Assembly (NCBI RefSeq): GCF_030551755.1
Contig: NZ_JAUPEC010000002.1
Span: 186,001-250,000, forward strand
Source of the DNA: Pseudocolwellia sp. AS88
GTDB taxonomy: Bacteria; Pseudomonadota; Gammaproteobacteria; Enterobacterales; Alteromonadaceae
Length of the DNA: 64,000 nt
Direction: 5' to 3'
In this document: in pieces, positions 36,016-44,780 of the stretch
How positions within the stretch are numbered: the first letter of the stretch is position 1
Layout of the letters: every line of letters starts with the position of its first letter
Made by a program: the position numbers and the translations under genes
Notes under the pieces: generated by a model
The model's database searches: none
What the model was told of the DNA's origin: nothing
What the model saw: only the letters and a program-made list of their open reading frames with translations

Positions 36016-36476
36016 TTGCTTAATCGCTGTTTTAAATAACGAATAACTCTTCCAAGTAAGGGGACGTGTTCGTAAATCATTGAGCCAACATCAAGATAAT
36101 CACGATGAAATATCACTTTGCCATCAGCTGATTTTAGATGAGAATGCCCCATAACAGAGATTGTATTACCTGAATTTAATTTAGGATGTTCATAACGCAT
36201 TTCCCAATAGATTGCGGCTTCGTTTGAAGTGTTGATTATGTGGGTTATTTCAAAGTTACAAGTAATGACGTTAGTGTATAAATTTTCAAAATATGCAATA
36301 AAGTCTTCTAAGCCATCTACTTTGTGTAAAGGATCTTGAAAAGAAATATTCTCATGATAAATATCTGTTAAAGAATTTAAGTTATCTTTTGATAAATTCT
36401 GATAGATCATTTGAAACTTACATAACCACTCGGGAGTATTAAGGCCATGCAGTTGAGTCGGTTTTATAACACTCAT
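36012..36476 (-). CDS. NTF2/SnoaL-like protein, first gene of the lipid-modification operon
   Basis: A 154-residue single-domain protein with the cone-shaped NTF2-like pattern: LTDIYHENISFQDPLHKVDG, FIAYFENLYTN, EAAIYWEMRYEHP and SVMGHSHLKSADGKVIFHRD. No catalytic function can be assigned. It leads a run of eight leftward genes with short gaps or overlaps, and the TGATC-N17-CGTA promoter-like site is about 90 nt upstream. Confidence 0.82.
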   Translation of the reverse strand: MSVIKPTQLHGLNTPEWLCKFQMIYQNLSKDNLNSLTDIYHENISFQDPLHKVDGLEDFIAYFENLYTNVITCNFEITHIINTSNEAAIYWEMRYEHPKLNSGNTISVMGHSHLKSADGKVIFHRDYLDVGSMIYEHVPLLGRVIRYLKQRLSK

Positions 36477-36567
36477 TATTACTTCCCTGATTTATAGCTT
36501 GTCTTTAAAAGCTGAATTAATACGTATGTAATGTTTATACAATGTTAAACGTTACGCTATGTATAAA

Positions 36568-36593
36568 TACGAAGCTCAAACTGTAAAAGATCA
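36568..36593 (-). promoter_or_regulatory. ECF-type promoter of the lipid-modification operon
   Basis: On the minus strand TGATC, 17 nt, CGTATTTA. It has the same elements and exact spacing as the sites before the photolyase and the ECF sigma gene, and lies about 90 nt before the NTF2-like start. Confidence 0.7.
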
Positions 36594-36759
36594 CTTTCCT
36601 TCAAAAACTAAGATTACTCATTTTTCTAATTACGGATTAAAAATATATTATGAGTAATAGATAACTTATTTATTATTAACAAGTGTTTAGCTTACCTATT
36701 TTATATTAATTACTAGTTAGGTACCCTTTAAAATAATTCATAAGTTTAATCTTTTAGTT

Positions 36760-38166
36760 TTAGGCTTGTTTAAATAGAGCTAATGCATCTAATCTTGCCG
36801 TTTTGTGGTCAACAATAGCTTCTGGATATACAGATGATTTACCCACACTAGCTAAATATTTGTGAGGAAAGTGTATTTGTTTAGCTGGTACATTACTTAA
36901 CTCAGGAAGATACTTTTTGATAAAACTACCATCTGGATCAAATCTTTCACTTTGCCTAATTGGGTTAAATACTCTGAAATATGGCTGAGCATCACAGCCT
37001 GTGCTTGCAGCCCATTGCCAACCGCCGTTATTTGCTGAGAAATCACCATCAATTAAGTGCTTCATAAAGAAAGTTTCACCTAATCTCCAATCGATTAACA
37101 GATGTTTAGTTAGAAAACTCGCCACTACCATACGTAAGCGATTGTGCATCCAGCCAGTAGTTATAAGTTGTTTCATAGCTGCATCTACAAGAGGGTAGCC
37201 AGTTCTCCCTTCACACCATGCTTGGTAATGTTCAGGAGTATTTCTCCAAATTAATCCATCATATTTTGTTTGGAAGTTTTTATGTTTACATAATTCTGGG
37301 AAATGAAAAATTAGGTGTTTGTAAAAATCGCGCCATGCTAGTTCATTCAACCAACAAAATATGTCAGCTTTGGGATTGTCTAATATATGGGGATACTTTT
37401 GTAATACATTAAACAGTATAACTTTAGGGCTAATGGCGCCTATAGTCAGATAAGGTGATAAACCGGAAGTACCTTTTAAAGCTGGAAAGTCTCGATATTC
37501 TTTATATTCATCATGTTTTTTTTCTAAAAAACTAGGCAGTACTTGATTATAAATATCTGAAGATAAAGGCCATTTTTTTGAACATGTTTTTGGGGTATTT
37601 AATATGATTTTAACTGGGCTGATCGACTTGTTACTCGCCTGTTTTAAAGGTTTTGGTGGCTGGCTCATATTTAGCGGATGTTGAGTAAGGTAATTTGCCC
37701 AATTATTTTTAAAAGGTGTGAAGACCTTATACATATCCCCATCACCATTGAGGACTTTTCCTTTACTCACTATAACGTCAGATTCAAAAAGCTGTAACGA
37801 AACGTTTGTATCGCTAAGTGCTTGTTGTATTTTTTTATCTCTGTTTCGTTCGTTTATTTCGACTTCACTATTTGCATAAATATTTTCGATGTTATGAGTT
37901 TGGCAGTAAGATAATAACTTATCAGCTTGATCGTTAAAGTCAGTCGCTTCTATATGTTCTAGATCTATTCCTAATTCTAATAATTGCTCTGCTAATAAAT
38001 TTAAATGACGCTCAATAAAGTCAGCTTGAATAGGGGCCATATGATGTTGTTGCCACTGAACAGGTGTTGAAATGTAAACAGCTTTACAGTTGCCCCTTTC
38101 AGTTGCGTTAGTAAGTGCAGGGTTATCGTAAATACGTAAATCTTTTCTAAACCAAATTAGATCCAT
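36760..38166 (-). CDS. phrB: Deoxyribodipyrimidine photolyase
   Basis: A 468-residue class I CPD photolyase that uses FAD and blue light to split cyclobutane pyrimidine dimers. It begins MDLIWFRKDLRIYDNPALTN; the FAD and DNA-binding C-terminal half shows CWLNELAWRDFYKHLIFHFP, EGRTGYPLVDAAMKQL, GWMHNRLRMVVASFL, GDFSANNGGWQWAAS and AQPYFRVFNP, all photolyase hallmarks. The length is normal. The upstream TGATC-N17-CGTA site suggests it is induced with the ChrR-controlled ECF sigma factor, as photolyases are in other bacteria with singlet-oxygen responses. Confidence 0.95.
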   Translation of the reverse strand: MDLIWFRKDLRIYDNPALTNATERGNCKAVYISTPVQWQQHHMAPIQADFIERHLNLLAEQLLELGIDLEHIEATDFNDQADKLLSYCQTHNIENIYANSEVEINERNRDKKIQQALSDTNVSLQLFESDVIVSKGKVLNGDGDMYKVFTPFKNNWANYLTQHPLNMSQPPKPLKQASNKSISPVKIILNTPKTCSKKWPLSSDIYNQVLPSFLEKKHDEYKEYRDFPALKGTSGLSPYLTIGAISPKVILFNVLQKYPHILDNPKADIFCWLNELAWRDFYKHLIFHFPELCKHKNFQTKYDGLIWRNTPEHYQAWCEGRTGYPLVDAAMKQLITTGWMHNRLRMVVASFLTKHLLIDWRLGETFFMKHLIDGDFSANNGGWQWAASTGCDAQPYFRVFNPIRQSERFDPDGSFIKKYLPELSNVPAKQIHFPHKYLASVGKSSVYPEAIVDHKTARLDALALFKQA

Positions 38167-38375
38167 GAGACATGCCTATAGTTTACTTAATGTGTTTGTT
38201 TATTTTGATAAAAAGCCATAATCAGTTTTACAGAAGCTTTATTTTTGTACATTGTGGTATTTTTGCACTATATTTATCTCTTATATATTGTAAATATTTC
38301 TTATTCTGTGAGTTAAATAGTAGGTTAAAAACATACAGAAGTAGAATAAACAGTTAATACCTCTACATAAGCTAA

Positions 38376-38401
38376 TACGAAAATACTTATCAATAAGATC
38401 A
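38376..38401 (-). promoter_or_regulatory. ECF-type promoter upstream of the photolyase gene
   Basis: On the minus strand TGATC, 17 nt, CGTATTAG. It lies about 210 nt before the photolyase start, leaving a long untranslated leader in which I see no gene. The rest of 38167-38499 is AT-rich spacer. Confidence 0.65.
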
Positions 38402-38499
38402 TTATATAATTGATATTTTTATTGTTTGAGGTGCTTTATAACTTGATTAATCTATACGGACATTTTTAATCGAATATTATGTTTAAAAAATGGGGCTGT

Positions 38500-39798
38500 A
38501 TGTTTAATAAAAAACTTAAAGAAGATCTTCAACATTGCAATACTCAACTGATCGAGTCGCAATCAGTTATTCAAGCTATCAAAAATAGTGTCGCTACTAT
38601 CGAATTTTCACCTCAAGGGTATATTCTTGATGCGAACGACTTATTCCTTTCTGTTGCTGGTTATTCAAAATCCGAAGTTATAGGCAAACACCATTCTGTT
38701 ATGTGTGATCCTGATTATGCAGCAGATCATTCGTATCAAACTTTCTGGGAGAGTTTACGTTCGGGTAAACCAAACAAAGGAACTTTTGAACGACGTAATA
38801 AAGAGGGCGACATCCTTTGGCTTGAAGCAACATACTTTCCTATTATTGTAGATAATAGTGTTGTTAAAGTTATGAAAATAGCAACGGATGTAACTCAGGA
38901 AAAGCTGGCTTCTTTAGCCAAAGAACAAATTCTTGATGCTTTAGATAAATCTCAAGCCATTATTGAGTTCACGCCAGAGGGAACTATAATCCAGGCTAAT
39001 GAAAATTTCACAAAAACTGTCAAATATGATTTAAATGAAATTGTTGGTAAACACCATAAAATGTTCTGTGAAGATCTCTTTTATAGAGAAAATCCTGAGT
39101 TTTGGAGTGAACTAGCGCAAGGGCAATTTAAAGGTGGTCAGTATTTAAGAAAAGATAAAAATGGCGTTTCAATATGGTTAGAAGCAACCTATAACCCCAT
39201 TATGGATAGCACAGGAAATGTTATCAAAGTTATAAAATTTGCTCGCGATATTACACAAAATATTGAGAAGGAAGTTGCTGTTCGTGATGCATCTAATATG
39301 GCGAATAGTACGTCAGTAGAAACTGTTAAAATAACAGAGCATGCAGCTCAATTATTGGGTTCTTCGGTGAAACTTTCGAATGAAGCGTCTGACAAAGCTA
39401 AAACAACCACCGAGCAAATATCTAAATTGAGCGAGCAAGCCGATAGCATTCAAGCGATTGTCTTAACAATTAAGAGTATTGCAGATCAAACCAATTTATT
39501 AGCACTAAATGCTGCGATTGAAGCAGCAAGAGCTGGTGAGCAAGGTCGTGGTTTTGCAGTTGTTGCTGATGAAGTACGTCAACTTGCTTCACGTACTAGT
39601 GAGTCTACAAATGAAATTGAATCGGTTGTACTTAATAACCAATCAATTACGCTTAGTGTTCAAGAAGGGATGAGCTCTGTTTCTGACTTTGTTGAAAAAG
39701 GCCGTGTTCAAATGTCTGAAGTTGCAGGAGTGATGGAAGAGATAAAAATAGGTGCTGCAAATATATCTGATACAGTTTCAGCTTTGTCTCGAAACTAA
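38500..39798 (+). CDS. Cytoplasmic methyl-accepting chemotaxis protein with two PAS domains
   Basis: A 432-residue protein with no transmembrane segment. PAS domain 1 (about 25-135) and PAS domain 2 (about 145-255) share [11 protein letters not shown] / [11 protein letters not shown] and LEATYFPI / LEATYNPI. The MCP signalling tip, with [20 protein letters not shown] and [15 protein letters not shown], follows. It probably senses redox state or an aromatic/haem/flavin cofactor through PAS and signals to CheA. I start at [10 protein letters not shown]; an ATG seven codons upstream (38479) is also possible. The C-terminus ends soon after the tip hairpin, shorter than in canonical MCPs. Confidence 0.9.
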   Translation: MFNKKLKEDLQHCNTQLIESQSVIQAIKNSVATIEFSPQGYILDANDLFLSVAGYSKSEVIGKHHSVMCDPDYAADHSYQTFWESLRSGKPNKGTFERRNKEGDILWLEATYFPIIVDNSVVKVMKIATDVTQEKLASLAKEQILDALDKSQAIIEFTPEGTIIQANENFTKTVKYDLNEIVGKHHKMFCEDLFYRENPEFWSELAQGQFKGGQYLRKDKNGVSIWLEATYNPIMDSTGNVIKVIKFARDITQNIEKEVAVRDASNMANSTSVETVKITEHAAQLLGSSVKLSNEASDKAKTTTEQISKLSEQADSIQAIVLTIKSIADQTNLLALNAAIEAARAGEQGRGFAVVADEVRQLASRTSESTNEIESVVLNNQSITLSVQEGMSSVSDFVEKGRVQMSEVAGVMEEIKIGAANISDTVSALSRN

Positions 39799-39815
39799 TT
39801 GATGCTTCAGTAAAT

Positions 39816-40016
39816 AACCTGAGCTTGGCTTAATATATTCTTCTCAAACAACTAGTTTTACTTGCTTCATCGTTAAATTTACTTGCAATAGATTAGCTAT
39901 TGCAAGTAAATTTCTTTGAAGAAAGAAACACTATCAAGTTAGAGTATTAGAGTATGAGTTAAATTTTATTAGTAACTATTTCAATGGATTAAAATATCTT
40001 AAATCGAGTTTAGGTT
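39816..40016 (+). repeat. MITE-like element, copy A
   Basis: About 201 bp with imperfect 24-bp terminal inverted repeats: AACCTGAGCTTGGCTTAATA at the left, TTAAATCGAGTTTAGGTT at the right. An internal perfect stretch, TTTACTTGCAATAG against CTATTGCAAGTAAA, forms a hairpin. No coding sequence. It lies directly after the MCP gene. Confidence 0.65.
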
Positions 40017-40024
40017 AAACAGAA

Positions 40025-40077
40025 TATAAATAAAAAACGGTTAACTTTTTTAAGAGTTAACCGTTTTTTATTTATAA
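40025..40077. terminator. Bidirectional terminator between MCP and DUF523 genes
   Basis: A nearly perfect stem of over 20 bp. TATAAATAAAAAACGGTTAA pairs with TTAACCGTTTTTTATTTATA, giving T-runs on both strands between converging genes. The remaining gap up to 40288 shows nothing else. Confidence 0.8.
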
Positions 40078-40288
40078 GTGAACTGTTCTCAAGATAATAA
40101 CTTGTATTTTAACAACCTTTTTCTTATTACGTTGCCAAACTTGATTGCAATAAACTCGCTATAGACGCTTAAATTTTTCTTATACTAAGTGAATACATTA
40201 AGTAAGAAATGGTATCACCAATTAAACGTTTTTTATGGTGTTAGCTAAATTCTCATGTCTAGTTCAGGCTACATAAGGTTATACGAAA

Positions 40289-41242
40289 TTAAAAACCATA
40301 CCTTAATTTTAATTCATCAGGGTAGGGCGATAAGTAAACCTGTGCAGATAAATACTCTTCAGTATGTTCTCTTAAATAATGGTTAATTAATGTCAGTGGA
40401 ACTAACAATGGTAAAATGCCTTCTCGGTATTGATGGATCTTTTCTACTAACTCTTCTTTTTGAAGTGGAGTTAAGTATTTTTTAAAGTAACCTTGTAAAT
40501 GCATTAAAGTGTTGGTGTGACTTTTTCTATTAGACAGTTTCTTTAAAGCCGTCATCAAACCTAAAATGTATAAATCTGCTTGTTCTTCTAACGGTAAATC
40601 TGTTCTCGCTAAAAGTTGCCCTAGTTCTTTATAGCTTTGCACATGATGACTCATCACTAAGTATTTATGTTCGCTATGAAAAGTAATTAACTTATGTTTT
40701 GTTAAGCCTGATGCAACTAAATCTTGCCAATGGCGGTAAGTGAAAATTCGAATAATAAAATTCTCGCGCAAAGGTATATCGTTTAAACGACCATTTTCTT
40801 CACACGGCAGAAGAGGATTAGCTTTCATCACTTCTCTAGCAAAGAAACCTACACCATCATGTTTACAGCCTTTACCATGATCGTAATACACTTTAACTCT
40901 TTCCATACCGCAGCTAGGGCTTTTTTGGCAGAAAATAAAACCACTTAGTGAGCCAAAATTTTGTGCTGTCTTTTGTCCATATTCTGTTAACGCTTTAGTT
41001 ACATCACCTGTGCCGTCTGGTTGGCTTACATGAATAATGTCATCTTTAAGTATTTGTCTGATGGTTGGGCGAGGAATAGGTAAACCAATAGCAACTTCAG
41101 GACAAAAGGTTTTATAGTCCACATGTTTGCTTAATTCTGACATACAGAAATCAGATTTTTTATGTCCTGTATCATATCTAACAGGCTCTCCATGTACACA
41201 GGCGCTCATTCCAATCACAGGTCTGTTAAGTGTTTCTTTCAT
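40289..41242 (-). CDS. DUF523 and DUF1722 (YbgA-type) protein
   Basis: A 317-residue protein. The N-terminal DUF523 domain (about 8-155) has cysteine motifs PVIGMSACVHGEPVRYD, FCPEVAIGLPIPRPT and GFIFCQKSPSCGMERVKVY. The C-terminal DUF1722 domain (about 190-310) includes FHSEHKYLVMSHH and YKELGQLL. The function is not established; DUF1722 proteins sit beside photolyase genes in enterobacteria and in ECF/ChrR regulons, as here. No TGATC-N17-CGTA site was found directly upstream. Confidence 0.87.
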   Translation of the reverse strand: MKETLNRPVIGMSACVHGEPVRYDTGHKKSDFCMSELSKHVDYKTFCPEVAIGLPIPRPTIRQILKDDIIHVSQPDGTGDVTKALTEYGQKTAQNFGSLSGFIFCQKSPSCGMERVKVYYDHGKGCKHDGVGFFAREVMKANPLLPCEENGRLNDIPLRENFIIRIFTYRHWQDLVASGLTKHKLITFHSEHKYLVMSHHVQSYKELGQLLARTDLPLEEQADLYILGLMTALKKLSNRKSHTNTLMHLQGYFKKYLTPLQKEELVEKIHQYREGILPLLVPLTLINHYLREHTEEYLSAQVYLSPYPDELKLRYGF

Positions 41243-41396
41243 TGTAAATCCTTATGCTATGCGCCAAGCGCTATCTATTATGTATAGCTGCTCTATTAAT
41301 AGTTAGCTAGTTTGAGTTATACAGATAATACTGAGTAAATATTTAATTTAACTTTAAGTAACAGGAATAATTATGTGTATTTTAGACAATAAATCT

Positions 41397-41435
41397 CATC
41401 AATACTGGCTTGGTATACGTTAGCCAATATTGATG
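41397..41435 (-). terminator. Probable terminator after chrR
   Basis: CATCAATACTGGCT pairs with AGCCAATATTGATG, 14 bp with one G-U-type mismatch. Leftward of the stem the sequence is only weakly T-rich, so termination efficiency is uncertain. Confidence 0.5.
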
Positions 41436-41457
41436 AATATCTAATGATATCTATATA

Positions 41458-42150
41458 TTAATAAATAAATTTACCTATAGGATTGAGTAATTTGCTCAAA
41501 CCTTGAGTAAATTGAAGTGCGTCATCTGCAACGGTGTAACACAGACAACCTTCTTTTGTATGAGGTGTGTGAGTATGTTTATCAGTTAACCAAATAAAGT
41601 CACCTTTAACATAAGTGCCTTTTTCATCCTCAAAGCTACCTTCTAGTAACAATGTTAACTCAAAACCTTTGTGGGTATGAGATGGCACACCGCCGTCTTT
41701 GTCTATGTGTAATAAACTTGTGTGCAATGACCCTTCGTTTAAATTAATACGTGCTCTACTTAGTTTGCCTAGCTTTTGCCAACCCATCATAGCCATAGAC
41801 CTCAATGCAGTAGGTAAAGGGTACGTTGTCCCTTTGATTTCTACATCTAAAGGCTCTTGAGTCATCATTTCAGTAATTGAATCGTCTTCCATAATGGATT
41901 TCATCATGAGATCAAATTCACTAATATTATCAAATGCTTTGTCAGTTATTACTTTCTTTGAAAGACTGTTATAAACATTTGCATCGTCAGAAAATGTATT
42001 AGCTGCAGCTTCTTCAGTTATACGTTGAATGTTCTTTGCACATATTTCACACATTTCAGCATGAACTGCAATTCCCGCGCTTAATGAAGCAGGTAATTCT
42101 CCTTCAACATAGGCATTAAGGAGTTCGTAGTGTGGATGATGAGTGATCAT
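41458..42150 (-). CDS. chrR: ChrR-type cupin anti-sigma factor
   Basis: A 230-residue zinc anti-sigma factor that sequesters the adjacent ECF sigma factor and releases it on singlet-oxygen or related stress. The N-terminal zinc site is visible as histidines at 4, 5 and 7 plus H30-x3-C34-x2-C37 (VHAEMCEIC). The C-terminal cupin has HTHKGFELTLLLEGSFEDE and HTPHTKEGCLCY. The start overlaps the sigma gene stop by 4 bp. Confidence 0.9.
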   Translation of the reverse strand: MITHHPHYELLNAYVEGELPASLSAGIAVHAEMCEICAKNIQRITEEAAANTFSDDANVYNSLSKKVITDKAFDNISEFDLMMKSIMEDDSITEMMTQEPLDVEIKGTTYPLPTALRSMAMMGWQKLGKLSRARINLNEGSLHTSLLHIDKDGGVPSHTHKGFELTLLLEGSFEDEKGTYVKGDFIWLTDKHTHTPHTKEGCLCYTVADDALQFTQGLSKLLNPIGKFIY

Positions 42151-42710
42151 TTCGACTCTCCTATCTGTTGTTTAAGTTTAATAAGTGCCAGCCTTAATCT
42201 AGATTTGACTGTTCCTAGAGGAATCGCAAGTTTTGTTGCGAGCTGCTCTTGAGACATTTCTTCAAGATATAAACCTTTTACAACTTCTTTTTGTGCTTCA
42301 GGTAAAATATCAATGTTTTTTAGTAGGTTAGAGCTCATCAGGTGGTCGTCAAAACTATCCTCTTGCACAAGTTGAGCTTCAGCCATTGGCCAAATATCTT
42401 CACTCAATGTGTCTTCGCGGTTTGACCTTACCTTTCTTAGCATATCAAACGATAAGTTACGCATTATGCTGTAAACCCATGTTGTTGCTTCGCCCTTGTC
42501 ACCATTAAAAAGGTGAGCTTTTCTCCATATATTCGTCATTGTCTCTTGAAGTAATTCATTGGCTGCGCTTTCGGTATTAAGTTTTTGTATACCAAATTGA
42601 ATAATTTTAGGCGCGAACCAAGAAAACAACGCTGTAAATGCGTTTTTATCTCTGTCAGTTGCTATGTCGTATAGCCAGCTTTTTAATTGCTGTTGTTCAT
42701 CAGAATTCAT
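42147..42710 (-). CDS. ECF sigma factor of the RpoE/ChrR (ECF11-like) group
   Basis: A sigma-70 family protein of about 187 residues. Region 2 spans FTALFSWFAPKIIQF to TTWVYSIMRNLSFDMLRK and region 4 contains LPEAQKEVVKGLYLEEMSQE and GTVKSRLRLALIKL. I choose MNSDEQQQLKSW as start, which aligns with the family's usual N-terminus; an in-frame ATG at 42770 adds 20 residues without a clear SD. It is coupled to chrR. The upstream TGATC-N17-CGTA site implies autoregulation. Confidence 0.9.
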   Translation of the reverse strand: MNSDEQQQLKSWLYDIATDRDKNAFTALFSWFAPKIIQFGIQKLNTESAANELLQETMTNIWRKAHLFNGDKGEATTWVYSIMRNLSFDMLRKVRSNREDTLSEDIWPMAEAQLVQEDSFDDHLMSSNLLKNIDILPEAQKEVVKGLYLEEMSQEQLATKLAIPLGTVKSRLRLALIKLKQQIGESK

Positions 42711-42813
42711 TGTTGAATTTCTTATAATGATTTCAGTCGGAGCTGAATTATATGTCCAAGGTGTATACATAATATAACAATTTACAGTGAATTAGGTGAC
42801 TCTTGTTGTGCTA

Positions 42814-42839
42814 TACGATGAGATATTAACTTTAGATCA
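42814..42839 (-). promoter_or_regulatory. Autoregulatory ECF-type promoter of the sigma/chrR operon
   Basis: On the minus strand TGATC, 17 nt, CGTATAGC. It is about 105 nt before the chosen sigma start. It shares elements and spacing with the two other sites in the window. Confidence 0.72.
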
Positions 42840-42855
42840 ATAATATTATTAAAAA

Positions 42856-43049
42856 AACTGAGCTCGGCTTCATATATTCTTTTCTAACTGCTACTTTTAC
42901 TTGCTTCATCATTAAATTTACTTGCAATAGGCTAGCTATTGACGCGAAGTTTGCTTTGAAGAAAGAAAAATTATCAAGCTAGCGTATAAGTTGAATGTTA
43001 TTAGTAATAATTTCAATGAATTAAAAACATCTTAAACCAAGTTGAGGTT
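42856..43049 (+). repeat. MITE-like element, copy B
   Basis: About 194 bp. It starts AACTGAGCTCGGCTTCATA, ends CTTAAACCAAGTTGAGGTT, and has the internal TTACTTGCTTCATCATTAAA shared with copy A. It lies 17 bp upstream of the ECF promoter and ahead of argR. The rest of the gap to argR (43050-43361) is AT-rich with no gene. Confidence 0.62.
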
Positions 43050-43361
43050 AAAAATAATGCACTCAATTAATTGTGTTGTTAATTAAACGTACCGATTAAT
43101 AGCTTATGTAACAGAAAGAAATGTGTATGGTCTTGGTTATTAATTTTGTTTGATATGAAGGTTTTAAACTTGATGAATAAAGTGAACTTTAAAATGCCAA
43201 TAAAACATTTAAGTACAATAAACTTCAAAATTCTATTGTAACTATAGATAACAGTTAGTTATCCTACTTCTTCCTTATAATCTTAAGGAGATATCTATTA
43301 TTAGATTTTGAGATTATAATACCATGTCTTTTTTAACTAACCAGAAATTCACAGAGCTAAC

Positions 43362-43832
43362 ATGCTAAGTAACCGCAAAAAGAATGAGTCTGCATTAATT
43401 CAAATATTTAAAGGTTTATTGAAAGATCAACGTTATGGTTCTCAAAGCCAATTAGCCGAAGCTCTCGCACAACACGGCTATGAGAATATGTCTCAAGCTA
43501 AAATTTCTCGCTTATTATCTAAATTAGGCGCCGTTAAAATGAGGAATGCTTCAAGTCAGGTGGTTTATATTTTACCTGATGAGTTAGCAGTACCGAGAAC
43601 AAAACAAGCGATTCAATCTGTTGTTATAAGTGTTAAGCACAATGGCATGCAAATTATTGTTAAAACAGGTATTGGTGGAGCACCATTAATTTCTAGAATG
43701 CTAGATAGTATGGGTGAGTCTGCAGGTATTTTAGGCACTTTAGCTGGTGATGATACAATTTTTATTGCTCCTGCTAATGTAGATAACATAGATCAAATAA
43801 CTGATGACATTAAACAAATATTAGATATGTAA
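43362..43832 (+). CDS. argR: Arginine repressor ArgR
   Basis: A 156-residue hexameric regulator that represses arginine biosynthesis genes when arginine is bound. The N-terminal winged helix shows YGSQSQLAEALAQHGYENMS and QAKISRLLSKLGAVK; the C-terminal arginine-binding and oligomerisation domain contains GAPLISRMLD and GILGTLAGDDTIFIAP, with the GTxxGDDT motif. The length matches E. coli ArgR. It stands alone here, oriented away from the ECF sigma operon. Confidence 0.95.
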   Translation: MLSNRKKNESALIQIFKGLLKDQRYGSQSQLAEALAQHGYENMSQAKISRLLSKLGAVKMRNASSQVVYILPDELAVPRTKQAIQSVVISVKHNGMQIIVKTGIGGAPLISRMLDSMGESAGILGTLAGDDTIFIAPANVDNIDQITDDIKQILDM

Positions 43833-43999
43833 GCAAGTTGATAAATTTAAGGCTTGAATAACTAACATAATCAACTTTAGAGCAAACTTAACCTTGGTTA
43901 ATTGTCTATATTTTAACAATTCTTCAATCATAATAGTGTTTTAGTAAATTAAGTTATTTTTCTCTTCTGATAGTGTTAGTTTTTTGTTTGTAATTCGTC

Positions 44000-44005
44000 T
44001 ATAAT
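44000..44005 (+). promoter_or_regulatory. -10 element of the ndk promoter
   Basis: A consensus TATAAT, 42 nt before the ndk ATG. The -35 (about TTAGTT) is weak. Confidence 0.55.
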
Positions 44006-44047
44006 CTCGCGCAAAATTTATACTTACTAAATCTTATAAGGGCTATC

Positions 44048-44479
44048 ATGGCTATCGAACGTACTTTTTCAATTGTAAAACCTGATGCAGTAGCTAAAAA
44101 TGTTATTGGTCAAATCTATAACCGTTTTGAAACTGCTGGTTTAAAAATCGTTGCTTCAAAAATGGTTCACCTAAGCAAAGAAAAAGCTGAAGGTTTTTAC
44201 GCTGAACATAGTGAACGTCCATTTTTTGGCGCACTTGTTGAATTTATGACATCTGGTCCAGTTATGGTTCAAGTGTTAGAAGGCGAAAACGCTGTATTAA
44301 AAAATCGTGAAATCATGGGTGCTACTAACCCTGCTGAAGCATTAGCAGGTACTTTACGTGCAGATTACGCTGATTCAATTGACGAAAACGCATGTCACGG
44401 TTCAGATGCTTTAGAATCTGCAGCTCGTGAGATTGCTTACTTTTTCGCTGACGATGAAATTTGTTCACGTACGCGTTAA
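44048..44479 (+). CDS. ndk: Nucleoside diphosphate kinase
   Basis: Transfers the gamma-phosphate of ATP to nucleoside diphosphates through a phosphohistidine. [20 protein letters not shown] opens the protein. The active-site histidine is in [17 protein letters not shown] (near residue 117), with [14 protein letters not shown] before it. At 143 residues it is full length. It is a single gene bounded by a TATAAT promoter and a strong terminator. Confidence 0.97.
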   Translation: MAIERTFSIVKPDAVAKNVIGQIYNRFETAGLKIVASKMVHLSKEKAEGFYAEHSERPFFGALVEFMTSGPVMVQVLEGENAVLKNREIMGATNPAEALAGTLRADYADSIDENACHGSDALESAAREIAYFFADDEICSRTR

Positions 44480-44517
44480 TATTTGCTGCTACGTTAAGTA
44501 GCAAACAATAGTATCAA

Positions 44518-44554
44518 AAAAGGATTTTACTGAATATTCGGTAAAATCCTTTTG
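44518..44554 (+). terminator. Intrinsic terminator of ndk
   Basis: AAAGGATTTTAC pairs with GTAAAATCCTTTT around a short loop, followed by Ts. Confidence 0.85.
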
Positions 44555-44605
44555 TTTTAAATAGCGATTAGCTTTTTGCTTAATTACGAGAGGGCTATTC
44601 TTAAG

Positions 44606-44650
44606 ATTTTAATATTGAGTCTTTTTTATTAGAATACTCAATATTAAAAT
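44606..44650. repeat. Perfect 15-bp hairpin upstream of rlmN
   Basis: ATTTTAATATTGAGT (44606-44620) exactly complements ACTCAATATTAAAAT (44636-44650) with a 15-nt loop; TTTT follows. A consensus TATAAT at 44687-44692 lies between it and rlmN, so it is probably outside the rlmN transcript. Confidence 0.6.
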
Positions 44651-44780
44651 TTTAGCGGTACTTATATCGTTAAAACTACCTCTGTTTATAATGGGGTAGA
44701 GATCAAACCTTATGAGATATTTCTCTTTATAAAAGATGAATATTTCACCTATTTAAATGTGTTTCTGAGATTTGTTTATC

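Noticed and set aside
38172-38357. 61-residue rightward reading frame
   Set aside because: It lies in the leader/promoter region of the photolyase gene, has no family features and a poor start context.
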